A stretch of DNA of 29,951 nt, from assembly GCA_963629425.1 (NCBI GenBank), contig CAVGIU010000009.1, forward strand, positions 1 to 29,951, read 5' to 3'. This DNA comes from F23-B02 sp963629425 (lineage in GTDB: Bacteria > Bacillota > Clostridia > Oscillospirales > Oscillospiraceae). The notes under the pieces were generated by a model that saw only the letters and a program-made list of their open reading frames with translations, had not been told where the DNA came from and made no database searches. A program made the position numbers and the translations under genes. Below are positions 15,778 through 23,588 of this stretch, one piece after another (within the stretch, counting starts at the first letter, position 1; the number at the start of each line of letters is the position of its first letter).

Positions 15778-15806
15778 AGGATATCAAATTTCGCTCCGTT
15801 TGTCAA
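15778..15806 (-). promoter_or_regulatory. Promoter of the rplJ-rplL operon
   Basis: Minus strand -35 TTGACA (15801-15806) and -10 TATCCT (15778-15783), 17 bases apart; start at about 15771, just before the L10 leader. Confidence 0.85.
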
Positions 15807-15842
15807 GAAAATTATCGGCGCTTTCGCAGATAATTTTCTTGA
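15803..15842 (-). terminator. Long inverted repeat ahead of rplJ, probable terminator of hom-lysC-asd
   Basis: Perfect 14-bp arms TCAAGAAAATTATC (15803-15816) and GATAATTTTCTTGA (15829-15842). The 12-base loop can add a GCG/CGC pair. Read on the minus strand it ends in TTTTCTTGACA and overlaps the -35 box of the rplJ promoter. Confidence 0.6.
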
Positions 15843-16106
15843 GAGTTGACGGCTAATAGCTGACAGTGGATAGCTATTTGAATAACACCTCATCCGTCGG
15901 CCTATGGCCGACACCTTCCCCTCAAGGGGAAGGCAAGAGTGCAATATCGCAGGGCGATGCAAAACCGATTTTGCCCGCAGCCTCGACACCGGGCGACTGC
16001 AAATTTCCACCGCACTCGTGGGCCGCGAAACGTTATGGTTTCGTCGGAACCCTCGATACCGGGCACCTGCAATATATGTATAGGTAACGACTTATTTCGC
16101 TATTAA
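15843..16106. repeat. Intergenic element E5
   Basis: The right end, minus strand, is TTTTAATAGCGAAATAAG, resembling TTTTAGAGGCGAATTAAG of E3. It is followed by CCTATACATATATTGCAGG, CCCGGTATCGA and CGAAACC. It shares AGCTGACAGTGGATAGC with E8 and the CTCATCC hairpin / AAGGGGAAGGCAAG module with E1 and E8. The left boundary is unclear. The asd stop codon lies within the right end. Confidence 0.62.
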
Positions 16107-17084
16107 AAGCTCGGCGATCTGGACGGCGTTGGTGGCGGCACCCTTGCGGACCTGGTCGCCGCAGCACCAGATATTCAGACCACGCTCATCGGTGAGATCC
16201 TCGCGGATGCGGCCGACGAAAACGAGATCCTGGTTCTGCGTATCAAGCGGCATGGGGTATTGCAGGGCATTGAGATCGTCAACGAGCTTCACGCCGGGAG
16301 CCGCGGCGATGACCTCGCGCGCACGCTCGACGGAAATTTTCTCTTTTGTTTTCAGGCAGATCGAGACGCTGTGGCTGCGCACTACGGGCACGCGCACGCA
16401 GGTGCAGCTGACCTTGAGCTCGGGCAGGTGCATGATACGGCGGCCTTCGTTCTGAAGCTTCATCTCCTCTGAGGTGTAGCCGGCAAACTGCTCCCCGCCT
16501 ATCTGCGGGATGACGTTGTAGGCTATCTGATAGGCAAAGACCTTGGGCTCGAAGCTTTCGCCCTTTGCGATGGCCTCGACCTCGCCGAAGAGCTCCTTCG
16601 GACCTGCCGCGCCCGCGCCGGAGACCGCCTGATACGACGAAACGACCATGCTCTCGATGGGGGAAACGGCGTTGAGGGCGTTGACTGCGGTGCAGGATAT
16701 GACGGTGGTGCAGTTCGGATTTGCGATAACGCCCTTGTGTTTTTTTACGTCCTCGGGATTTATCTCGGGAACGACGAGGGGCACATCAGGGCAAAGGCGG
16801 AACGCGCTGGAGTTGTCGATAAATACAGCGCCGGAGGCCTTGATATCGTCGACAAAGCGCTCGGCAATGTCGTTCTCGGCAGCGCCGAGGATGATATCGA
16901 GACCCTCAAAATTCTCTCTGCACGCCTCGACGACGACGTGACCGTTTATCTCCCTGCCGGCGGATTTTTTGCTCGCCAGCAGTCTGAGCTCGCCGATGGG
17001 GAAGCTGCGCTCGGCGAGTATCTTCATCATTTCCTGTCCGACGGCGCCCGTTGCGCCGAGAATGCCAACATTGTATTTTTTCAT
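16092..17084 (-). CDS. asd: Aspartate-semialdehyde dehydrogenase
   Basis: 330 residues. It reduces aspartyl-4-phosphate with NADPH to aspartate semialdehyde, the branch point to lysine/diaminopimelate and to threonine/methionine. Seen: the N-terminal GATGAVG at 10-16, S38-K-K40-SAGR phosphate site, catalytic C125 in NPNCTT, QAVSGAGAAG at 152-161 and H238 in RSHSV. Follows lysC by 13 bases with AAGGAG upstream. Last gene of the hom-lysC-asd operon. The last residues (LLIAK) and stop lie in the end of element E5. Confidence 0.96.
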   Translation of the reverse strand: MKKYNVGILGATGAVGQEMMKILAERSFPIGELRLLASKKSAGREINGHVVVEACRENFEGLDIILGAAENDIAERFVDDIKASGAVFIDNSSAFRLCPDVPLVVPEINPEDVKKHKGVIANPNCTTVISCTAVNALNAVSPIESMVVSSYQAVSGAGAAGPKELFGEVEAIAKGESFEPKVFAYQIAYNVIPQIGGEQFAGYTSEEMKLQNEGRRIMHLPELKVSCTCVRVPVVRSHSVSICLKTKEKISVERAREVIAAAPGVKLVDDLNALQYPMPLDTQNQDLVFVGRIREDLTDERGLNIWCCGDQVRKGAATNAVQIAELLIAK

Positions 17085-17097
17085 TTTACCGTTCTCC

Positions 17098-18411
17098 TTA
17101 TTTCACAAAACTATTATATAGTACGCGCACACAGCTTTCAAAATCATCGTTATTTACGCCGACGATGATGTTCAGCTCGTCCGGTCCCTGGGATATCATG
17201 CGGATGTTGATGCCGGCCTTGCCGAGCGCGGCGAAGATGCGCCCCGAGGTGCCGGGCTTGAAGGCCATCTGACGGCCGACCGCCGCCACGACGGATATTC
17301 CGCCGGTTATCTGAATGTTGTCGGGGATGATCGCATCGCGGATCTCGCCGACGATGGAATAAATGCGATCCTTGGCCTTGTCTGCGGAAACGACGAAGGA
17401 TACACTGTCGATGCCGGAGGGGGTGTACTCAACGCATACGCCGTGCTTTTCGAAAACCTCGAGCATCTGACGCAGTGAACCCATCTGCGAACTCATCCCG
17501 GCCTTGGACACGGTTATGATCGAGAAATTCTTGCGTCCCGCGATGCCGGTTATGAAGCGGTCGCTGATCTCCTCGTCGGGGAAGCGCTCCATGATGAGCG
17601 TTCCGGGATGATCGGGGGCGTTGGTGTTGCGGATGTTAAGCGGAATGTTTTTCTCGCGCACGGGGAACACCGCGCCCTCGTGCAGCACCTGCGCGCCCAT
17701 GTAGCTGAGCTCGCGCAGCTCGTTATAGGTTATGCGCTCGATGGTGTCGGGATTGTCAACAATGCGCGGATCGGCCATGAGTATGCCGGACACGTCCGTC
17801 CAGTTTTCGTACACATCGGCATCCAAAGCCGCGGCCGCAAGCGCGCCGGTCACGTCGCTTCCGCCGCGCGACAGCACGCGTATGCTGCCGTCGGGCATGC
17901 TGCCGTAAAAGCCGGGGATGACGACCCTGCGCCCTGTCGCGAGCCGCTCGAGATCTTCGTAGGAGCTCTCCTTATCTATCGTTCCGTCGAAGGAAAAATG
18001 CAGCCACTGCTCTGCGTCGAGAAAATCATAGCCGAGATAATCGGCCATCAAAAGCGCCGAGAAATATTCGCCGCGAGAAACGAGCTTATCCTTGGATATG
18101 CCGGACTCGATCTCGTCGCGCAGGGCGGAGAGCTGCGAGTCGATATCGACCCTGAGCCCCAGCTCGGCGCAGATCTCGCGGTAGCGTCCGGCGATCATTT
18201 CAAAAACGGGATCGCAGCTGACACCGTACTTTTTGTGCGCATGGCAGAGATACAAAAGATCGGTAAGCTTGTGATCGTCCTTATATCTCTTGCCCGCGGC
18301 GGAAACGACGATCACCTTTCGCGCGGGGTCGGATTCTATGATGGATCTTACTTTTTTAAACTGTCCGGCGTCGGCCATGGACGAGCCGCCGAATTTTGCA
18401 ACCTTCAACAT
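17098..18411 (-). CDS. lysC: Aspartate kinase
   Basis: 437 residues. It phosphorylates aspartate with ATP as the first step of the aspartate pathway. Seen: KFGGSS at 6-11, SRGEYFSA at 112-119, SRGGSDVTGA at 181-190 and DPRI at 214-217. Two C-terminal ACT domains (about 296-362 and 370-437) normally bind the feedback inhibitors lysine or threonine. Single-function enzyme, not fused to homoserine dehydrogenase, which is encoded just upstream. The ATG is 4 bases after the hom stop codon and no good ribosome site is visible, so translation is probably coupled. Confidence 0.95.
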   Translation of the reverse strand: MLKVAKFGGSSMADAGQFKKVRSIIESDPARKVIVVSAAGKRYKDDHKLTDLLYLCHAHKKYGVSCDPVFEMIAGRYREICAELGLRVDIDSQLSALRDEIESGISKDKLVSRGEYFSALLMADYLGYDFLDAEQWLHFSFDGTIDKESSYEDLERLATGRRVVIPGFYGSMPDGSIRVLSRGGSDVTGALAAAALDADVYENWTDVSGILMADPRIVDNPDTIERITYNELRELSYMGAQVLHEGAVFPVREKNIPLNIRNTNAPDHPGTLIMERFPDEEISDRFITGIAGRKNFSIITVSKAGMSSQMGSLRQMLEVFEKHGVCVEYTPSGIDSVSFVVSADKAKDRIYSIVGEIRDAIIPDNIQITGGISVVAAVGRQMAFKPGTSGRIFAALGKAGINIRMISQGPDELNIIVGVNNDDFESCVRVLYNSFVK

Positions 18412-18415
18412 TATA

Positions 18416-19558
18416 TTATATGAGCCCGGCTATGAATACTCCGGGGTCTGCCTCCTTTGCCTTTGCTGCCCATTCGTGCATTTTCGCAACGGGGACGGGC
18501 ATGGTTATGATCCCATCGCCGCACTTTTCGCTCTCGACCGAGGCGAGGAACTCGTCGCTGCCGGAAAAGCGCACATAATATCTGTGCGAGGCGGCATTGT
18601 TGTCGACCGGCACATCGCGCACAAGCGAGGTGTAGAACTCCTTCACGCCGTCCATTATGTCCGCGCAGTCGGCCACTGCGTTATACGCAGTGGGGTATCT
18701 GCCCGCGCCCTGGCCGTAAAAGCTCTCCTTGCCGGTGAGCTCGGTGACGAAGGATATGACGTTGCGATTTGTCGACACTGCGGCCTCAAGCTCGCCCGCA
18801 GGCACGAAGCAGGGCTCAACATAACAGCTCACCGCGCCCGATGCGCTCTTTTCGCCGAAGGCGAGCATCTTGCAGATACGCTCGCGGCTCTCCGCCGCAG
18901 CAATGTCGCAGGATAAAATGCTGCGGATGCCGAATACAGGCACGTCTGTCTCCGAAAGGCAGGCGTCGAATGCGACGTTTGCGGAAATGACGGCCTTGCG
19001 CCGGATATCCAGCCCGTCGATATCCGCCGTGGGGTCGGCCTCAGCATAGCCGAGCCTCTGAGCCTCGGCGAGAACCTCGGAAAAATCCGCGCCGTTTGTG
19101 TGCATCGCGTCAAGGATAAAGTTCGTCGTTCCGTTCATGATGCCGCAGAATGACTGCACATCGTCGAGCCGCTTGACGCGCTCGAGGTTCACGAGCCAAG
19201 GTATGCCGCCGCCGACCGCCGGGGTGCATCGGAAGGCAACACCCATCTCGGCCGCGAGCGAAACGAGCTCTTTATAATAATGCGCGACGAGGTGCTTATT
19301 TGCCGTCACGACGTTTTTCCCGGCCCTCATTGCCGCAGATACATATTCAAACGCCGGCGACAGGCCGCCCATGACCTCGACAACGGTGTCGACCTCTTTA
19401 TCATTTAATATAACATTTATATCTTTAACTGCCTTATCGCCGAGCTCGGGCTTGTCACGCCTTACAAGAACGTATTTCACCGACATATCCGAGCGTTTTT
19501 CCGCAATCTCAAGAACTCCGCCGCCGACTACTCCGCAGCCTAAAAGTGCAATTTTCAT
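18416..19558 (-). CDS. hom: Homoserine dehydrogenase
   Basis: 380 residues. It reduces aspartate semialdehyde to homoserine with NAD(P)H, the entry to threonine and methionine. Seen: the Rossmann G7-C-G-V-V-G12, VEVMGG at 60-65, T85-ANKHL, GIMNGTTNFIL at 139-149 and catalytic K188 in DGLDIRRK. The part after about 320 is shorter than the usual ACT domain, so threonine feedback may be weak or altered. The start is the ATG at 19558 with AAGGCGG 7 bases upstream; the much longer open frame to 19870 crosses the promoter and is not credible. First gene of the hom-lysC-asd operon. Confidence 0.95.
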   Translation of the reverse strand: MKIALLGCGVVGGGVLEIAEKRSDMSVKYVLVRRDKPELGDKAVKDINVILNDKEVDTVVEVMGGLSPAFEYVSAAMRAGKNVVTANKHLVAHYYKELVSLAAEMGVAFRCTPAVGGGIPWLVNLERVKRLDDVQSFCGIMNGTTNFILDAMHTNGADFSEVLAEAQRLGYAEADPTADIDGLDIRRKAVISANVAFDACLSETDVPVFGIRSILSCDIAAAESRERICKMLAFGEKSASGAVSCYVEPCFVPAGELEAAVSTNRNVISFVTELTGKESFYGQGAGRYPTAYNAVADCADIMDGVKEFYTSLVRDVPVDNNAASHRYYVRFSGSDEFLASVESEKCGDGIITMPVPVAKMHEWAAKAKEADPGVFIAGLI

Positions 19559-19587
19559 ATCTGTACCGCCTTTATGTGTCTTCCCTG

Positions 19588-19644
19588 CAAAAACATATGT
19601 TTTTGAGATGAGAACAATATAACATGTACGGCGGCAATATGCAA
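19588..19644 (-). promoter_or_regulatory. Promoter and palindrome upstream of hom
   Basis: Minus strand -35 TTGCAT (19639-19644) and -10 TATATT (19616-19621), 17 bases apart. A perfect 18-bp palindrome, CAAAAACATATGTTTTTG (19588-19605), lies just downstream of the start point, a natural repressor position. Confidence 0.72.
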
Positions 19645-19889
19645 GCCTTTTATTCAAAAACCATGTAAAAAAGCCACAAGAAACGCCGCCCAAAACAGGG
19701 CAAAATGACGAAAGCGATAATTGCGCGTGAAATAAATGCGGAAAATGTACCTTCGATTTTGCAACTACATATAGACGAAAATTGCAAAACAGGGGGTACA
19801 TATTGCAAAACCGCTCGAAAAAGCGGCTGCAATTGGCCAAAATCGAATTAGTTTGCGAAATAATATGCAAATTCGGGGGATAAAAATTT
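19645..19889. other. Non-coding stretch between hom and the TRAP genes with nested inverted repeats
   Basis: No gene is seen. Outer arms TTCGATTTTG (19752-19761) and CAAAATCGAA (19838-19847) enclose nested arms TTGCA/TGCAA (19803-19807 and 19828-19832) and CCGCT/AGCGG (19811-19815 and 19822-19826). A competing pair ATGTACC (19745-19751) / GGTACAT (19795-19801) is present. The motif ATTGCAAAAC occurs twice (19781, 19802). It may be a structured RNA or a multi-site protein-binding region. Confidence 0.4.
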
Positions 19890-19929
19890 CATTTCAGGGC
19901 TTGAAATGCCGCGAGCAAGGGTGTATAAT
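19890..19929 (+). promoter_or_regulatory. Promoter of the TAXI-TRAP operon with overlapping dyad
   Basis: -35 TTGAAA (19901-19906) and -10 TATAAT (19924-19929), 17 bases apart. Arms CATTTCA (19890-19896) and TGAAATG (19902-19908) straddle the -35 box and could be an operator. Confidence 0.75.
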
Positions 19930-20001
19930 GCGCCTGTAATGAATTTTTGAAGATGAGATTATTCAAAATGCAAAATTCACAACAAACAGGAGGAAAAAAT
20001 C

Positions 20002-20979
20002 ATGAAAAGAATAATAGCTATGCTTCTGGCTGTTATGATGGTCTTCGCCCTGTGCGCGTGCAGCAACGGCACTAATGGCGACGACACCGCAAAGGACGAC
20101 GGCGCGGTAAACCTCGACTTCGTCACCGGCGGCGACCAGGGCACCTACTACGCCTTCGGCACCGTTTTGGCTCAGCAGGTCTCCGATAAGACTTCCACAA
20201 ACGTTACCGCACTTGTAAGCTCCGGCTCGCAGGCAAACGTTGAGGATATCGCAGCCGGCAACGCTCAGCTCGGCTTTGTGCAGTCCGACGTTATGAGCTA
20301 TGCCTACAACGGCGAGAAGCTCTTCAACGAGAAGGTCACTGACTTCTCCGTCGTCGCGGCTCTGTATATGGAGCAGGTCCAGATCGTAACCCTCGACTCG
20401 AGCATCAAGTCCGTTGCCGACCTCAAGGGCAAGACCGTTTCCATCGGCGCAAAGGGCTCGGGCGTTTACTTCAACGCACTTGACGTTCTCGGCGAGTACG
20501 GCCTTTCCGAGAGCGACATAAAGGCTGAGTACCTCAACTTCGGCGACTCCGCCGACAGCCTCAAGGACGGCAAGATCGACGCGGCATTCGTCGTCGCAGG
20601 CGCTCCCACTCCCGCTGTTCAGGACCTCGGCACCGGCAAGCAGGTTTACCTTGTCTCCATCGACGAGGAGCACATGGCAAGCCTCATAGAGAACTGCCCC
20701 TACTATAAGGAATACACCATCGCGAAGGACGTTTACAACACTCCCGAGGACGTGACCACTGTTGCAGTTGCAGCTGTTGTTATCGCGAGAAACGACGTTT
20801 CCGACACCGCCATCTACAACTTCGTATCCGCCATCTTCGATAACATCGACGAGATCGGCCACGCAAAGAAGTCCGAGCTGAGCCTCGACTTTGCATCCTC
20901 CATCGCCGACATTCCCTATCATCCCGGCGCTGCAAAGTACTTTGCCGAGAATAGCATCACCGTCGAGACCGCCGCATAA
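20002..20979 (+). CDS. TAXI-family TRAP transporter substrate-binding lipoprotein
   Basis: 325 residues. The signal peptide MKRIIAMLLAVMMVFALCAC has a lipobox with C20 as the lipidated residue, then a Ser/Gly/Asp linker. The mature part has the TAXI pattern: TGGDQGTYYAFG at 42-53, SSGSQANVEDIAAGNAQLGF, DLKGKTVSIGAKGSG and PGAAKYFAEN at the end. It is anchored outside the membrane and delivers a small organic acid to the permease encoded next. Substrates of this group include glutamate and 2-oxoacids, but no prediction is justified here. AGGAGG lies 8 bases before the ATG. Own promoter at 19901-19929. Confidence 0.95.
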   Translation: MKRIIAMLLAVMMVFALCACSNGTNGDDTAKDDGAVNLDFVTGGDQGTYYAFGTVLAQQVSDKTSTNVTALVSSGSQANVEDIAAGNAQLGFVQSDVMSYAYNGEKLFNEKVTDFSVVAALYMEQVQIVTLDSSIKSVADLKGKTVSIGAKGSGVYFNALDVLGEYGLSESDIKAEYLNFGDSADSLKDGKIDAAFVVAGAPTPAVQDLGTGKQVYLVSIDEEHMASLIENCPYYKEYTIAKDVYNTPEDVTTVAVAAVVIARNDVSDTAIYNFVSAIFDNIDEIGHAKKSELSLDFASSIADIPYHPGAAKYFAENSITVETAA

Positions 20980-21014
20980 CTTTAACGGCATCTTAACAGG
21001 AAAATCAAAATCAT

Positions 21015-21050
21015 CAATGACTACGGTGCATTTTTGCCCCGTAGTCATTG
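21015..21050 (+). terminator. Hairpin between binding-protein and permease genes
   Basis: Perfect 12-bp stem CAATGACTACGG (21015-21026) / CCGTAGTCATTG (21039-21050) with a T-containing loop but no T-run after it. It probably protects the 3' end of the binding-protein message or partly terminates, giving more binding protein than permease. Confidence 0.6.
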
Positions 21051-21113
21051 CGGTAATTACAACAAAGCCTCGGCAATCGTGAGAAGGCGGCCGAGTGAAA
21101 GGATTGTTTTCAT

Positions 21114-23126
21114 ATGTCCCAGTCCAAGAAAAAAGGCACCGCTGCGCAGGAGCCGGAGATAGACACCGCCGCAGCGGATCTGGGGGAGACCGTTTCCATC
21201 GAAGAGGTGGAGGAGGTCATGAAGAAGTATGACAAGGAGTCTAACATCCGTATATGGACAGGCGCTCCCCAAATGATCATACGCATCATCATGGCGTTGT
21301 TTTCCCTTTACTGCATATACTCCACCCTGTGGAGCAACGCATCGCTCGAGATTCGTCTTATGATATTCCTCGGCTGCGTAACCATCATGGGCTATCTGTA
21401 CTACCCCATGAGCAAGCACCACGTCCGCGAAAACTACATGCCCTGGTATGACTGGGTGATCATGATAGTGGGCGCGGCCTGCTTCTTCTACTACGGTTTC
21501 GGCTACCACAGCATAATCGAAGTGCTTACGAGCGCCTCGAAGATGACCCCCGAGTTCACCGTCATCGGCATTATCGGCATACTCTGCCTCATGGAGCTGT
21601 GCCGCCGCTGCGTCGGCGTTCCCATTCTCTGCGTTGCAGGCGCGCTGCTGGCCTACACCTTTTGGAACATGTTCAGCAAAGGCATGGATATCCAGACCGT
21701 GTTTGCCAGAGTCATCTATACTCTGTTTTACAGCACCGGCGGTGTTATCGGCACCCCGATAAACGTCTGTGCAAAGTTCATCGTCGTGTTCATCGTATTC
21801 GGTGCCTTCCTTGAGCGTACCGGCATCGCCCAGTTCTTCATAGACCTTGCGAACAAGGCCTGCGGCTCGGCGGCCGGCGGCCCGGCGAAGGTTGCGGTCG
21901 TGTCCTCGGCTCTGTGCGGCATGGTTTCCGGCTCCTCGGTCGGCAACACCGTTACCACCGGCTCCGTCACGATCCCCATGATGAAGAAGACCGGCTATAA
22001 GCCCGAGTTTGCGGGCGCTGTCGAGGCTGCGGCCTCCACCGGCGGTCAGATCATGCCCCCCATCATGGGCGCTGCCGCCTTCCTTATGGCCGAGTACGTC
22101 AACCTGCCGTACAGCACAATAGCGGTCAAGGCTATCCTGCCCGCCTTCCTGTACTTTGCAGGTATCTTCATTGCAGTCCACCTTGAGGCCAAGAAGCTCG
22201 GCTTGAAGGGCATTTCGCGCAGCGAAATGGTTCCCGGCAAGCAGCTGGCGTCAAAGATATATCTTCTGATCCCCATCGTGCTGCTCATCGTTCTTGTCAG
22301 CTTCAATGCCGCTTCAATGCAGAAGGCTGCTGCTCTTTCCATCGTTGCCGCGATCGTCGTCGGTATTATCAACAAGGACAGCAAGCTGACCCCGGCAAAG
22401 ATCGTCGAGGCTCTTGAGGCCGGCGGTAAGGGCACCATCACCGTTGCCGTCGCATGCTCGATGGCCGGTGTCATCGCAGGCTGCATCACCGTAACGGGTC
22501 TTGCGTCCAAGCTCATCGCGGCTATCGTTGCCCTGTCGGGCAACACCCTGATCATCGGTCTGTTCCTGACCATGATCTGCTGCATTATCCTCGGCATGGG
22601 CGTTCCGACCACCGCAAACTACTGCATCATGGCCGCCACCTGTGCACCGATCCTCGAAAAGCTCGGCGTTCCCACGGTTGCCGCGCACTTCTTCGTGTTC
22701 TACTTCGGCATCGTCGCCGATATCACCCCGCCCGTTGCGCTTGCGGCCTATGCCGGCAGCGCGATAGCAAAGTCAAATCCCATGAAGACCGGCGTAAATG
22801 CGACGAAGCTCGCCATCGCGGCCTTTATCGTCCCCTATGTTTTTGCCTACAGCCCCTCGATGCTGTTTATCGACGTCAACAGCTGGATCGAGGTCGTCTC
22901 CATCTGCGTCAGCGCGATGTTAGGCATCTACGGTGTCGCGGCGGGTCTCAACGGCTTTGTAAAGCGCAAGCTTAACTGGTTCGTGCGCATTCTGTTCTTC
23001 GTCGGCGGTCTGGGACTCATTATCCCCGGCTGGAAGACCGACCTTGTCGGCCTTGTTCTCATCGGCGGCCTGACCGCTTACGAGTTTATCAAGGCAAAGC
23101 ATGAATCCAAAGAAGCCCTCGCTTAA
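21114..23126 (+). CDS. TRAP transporter fused permease (small and large membrane subunits in one)
   Basis: 670 residues, many membrane segments. The first 50 residues are a polar, acidic cytoplasmic extension. Segments at about 53-180 correspond to the small DctQ-like part, and the rest to the DctM-like part, as in fused permeases paired with TAXI binding proteins. GSSVGNTVTTG at 273-283, AASTGGQIMPPIMGAAAF and GMGVPTTANY are typical ion/substrate-site loops. It uses an ion gradient to import the substrate delivered by the lipoprotein. Ribosome site GAAAGGA is 10 bases upstream. A TTATCCCGG-containing segment near the end supports a complete C-terminus. Element E6 begins 12 bases after the stop. 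Confidence 0.95.
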   Translation: MSQSKKKGTAAQEPEIDTAAADLGETVSIEEVEEVMKKYDKESNIRIWTGAPQMIIRIIMALFSLYCIYSTLWSNASLEIRLMIFLGCVTIMGYLYYPMSKHHVRENYMPWYDWVIMIVGAACFFYYGFGYHSIIEVLTSASKMTPEFTVIGIIGILCLMELCRRCVGVPILCVAGALLAYTFWNMFSKGMDIQTVFARVIYTLFYSTGGVIGTPINVCAKFIVVFIVFGAFLERTGIAQFFIDLANKACGSAAGGPAKVAVVSSALCGMVSGSSVGNTVTTGSVTIPMMKKTGYKPEFAGAVEAAASTGGQIMPPIMGAAAFLMAEYVNLPYSTIAVKAILPAFLYFAGIFIAVHLEAKKLGLKGISRSEMVPGKQLASKIYLLIPIVLLIVLVSFNAASMQKAAALSIVAAIVVGIINKDSKLTPAKIVEALEAGGKGTITVAVACSMAGVIAGCITVTGLASKLIAAIVALSGNTLIIGLFLTMICCIILGMGVPTTANYCIMAATCAPILEKLGVPTVAAHFFVFYFGIVADITPPVALAAYAGSAIAKSNPMKTGVNATKLAIAAFIVPYVFAYSPSMLFIDVNSWIEVVSICVSAMLGIYGVAAGLNGFVKRKLNWFVRILFFVGGLGLIIPGWKTDLVGLVLIGGLTAYEFIKAKHESKEALA

Positions 23127-23138
23127 TTCCAAAGGCGA

Positions 23139-23321
23139 TTTTTCAGAGGCGATTTGAGATTGTACCTATACGCATATTGCGTGAACCCGGTATCGAAGGT
23201 ACTGACGAAACCGGCGTTGCATCGCACTACGGTATTGCGGCCTTGCCGTGGTTTCCACCGCAGCTTCGGCACCGGGACACTGCAATATACGTATAGGAAA
23301 ATATAAATTCGCCGCTAAAAA
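23139..23321. repeat. Intergenic element E6 (complete, 183 bp)
   Basis: Left end TTTTTCAGAGGCGATTTGAG; right end, minus strand, TTTTTAGCGGCGAATTT. Inner blocks CCTATACGCATATTGCG, CCCGGTATCGAAG and CGAAACCGG on the left; CCTATACGTATATTGCAG, CCCGGTGCCGAAG and GGAAACCACGG on the right. The short type, with almost no insert. A stray AGGCGATTT just before the left end hints at an earlier end or target repeat. Confidence 0.78.
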
Positions 23322-23325
23322 GCCT

Positions 23326-23353
23326 TTGACTTTTTTAGAAAATCTGCTATAAT
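23326..23353 (+). promoter_or_regulatory. Strong promoter directly after E6
   Basis: TTGACT (23326-23331), 16 bases, then TGCTATAAT with an extended -10 (TATAAT at 23348-23353). The next gene starts 230 bases later and a terminator comes first. Confidence 0.75.
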
Positions 23354-23370
23354 CACTCTCGTTGTGTAGC

Positions 23371-23407
23371 AAAAAGCGTAAGTCCAAACCGGACTTACGC
23401 TTTTTTG
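23371..23407 (+). terminator. Strong terminator about 50 bases after the promoter
   Basis: Perfect stem GCGTAAGTCC (23376-23385) / GGACTTACGC (23391-23400), extended by A-T pairs, followed by a T-run. With the promoter at 23326-23353 it would define an RNA of about 48 nt unless RNA polymerase reads through to the MFS gene. Confidence 0.88.
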
Positions 23408-23575
23408 TTTGCGCTTTGGCGCAAATACCGATACATTTTTTGCGGTGTCCCGGTATCGAAGCCGCGGCGGAAACCGTCTTTTCTTCGCCATACGGAGTTG
23501 CGGTTTTCTGCGTGCTTTCCGGTCGGACCACTGTAATATATGTACCCGTAACTGCGTCAAAACGCCACTGAAAAA
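23401..23575. repeat. Intergenic element E7 (about 175 bp)
   Basis: The right end GCCACTGAAAAA (23564-23575) is identical to the right end of E1. The left end lies in the terminator's T-run (TTTTTTGTTTGCGC) and is degenerate. Inner block CCGATAC, TTTTTTGCGG, CCCGGTATCGAAG, GGAAACCG. CTTTCCGGTCGG near the right end is shared with E4 and E9. It separates the upstream promoter from the MFS gene. Confidence 0.7.
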
Positions 23576-23588
23576 GAGAGGTAATACT

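Noticed and set aside
19559..19870. N-terminal extension of homoserine dehydrogenase
   Set aside because: It crosses the promoter and palindrome; the ATG at 19558 has a good ribosome site and gives the expected Rossmann start.
19963..21048. 361-residue minus-strand frame opposite the TAXI gene
   Set aside because: Antisense to a convincing lipoprotein gene; the composition is Val/Asp/Gly-rich as expected from mirrored codons and there is no start signal.
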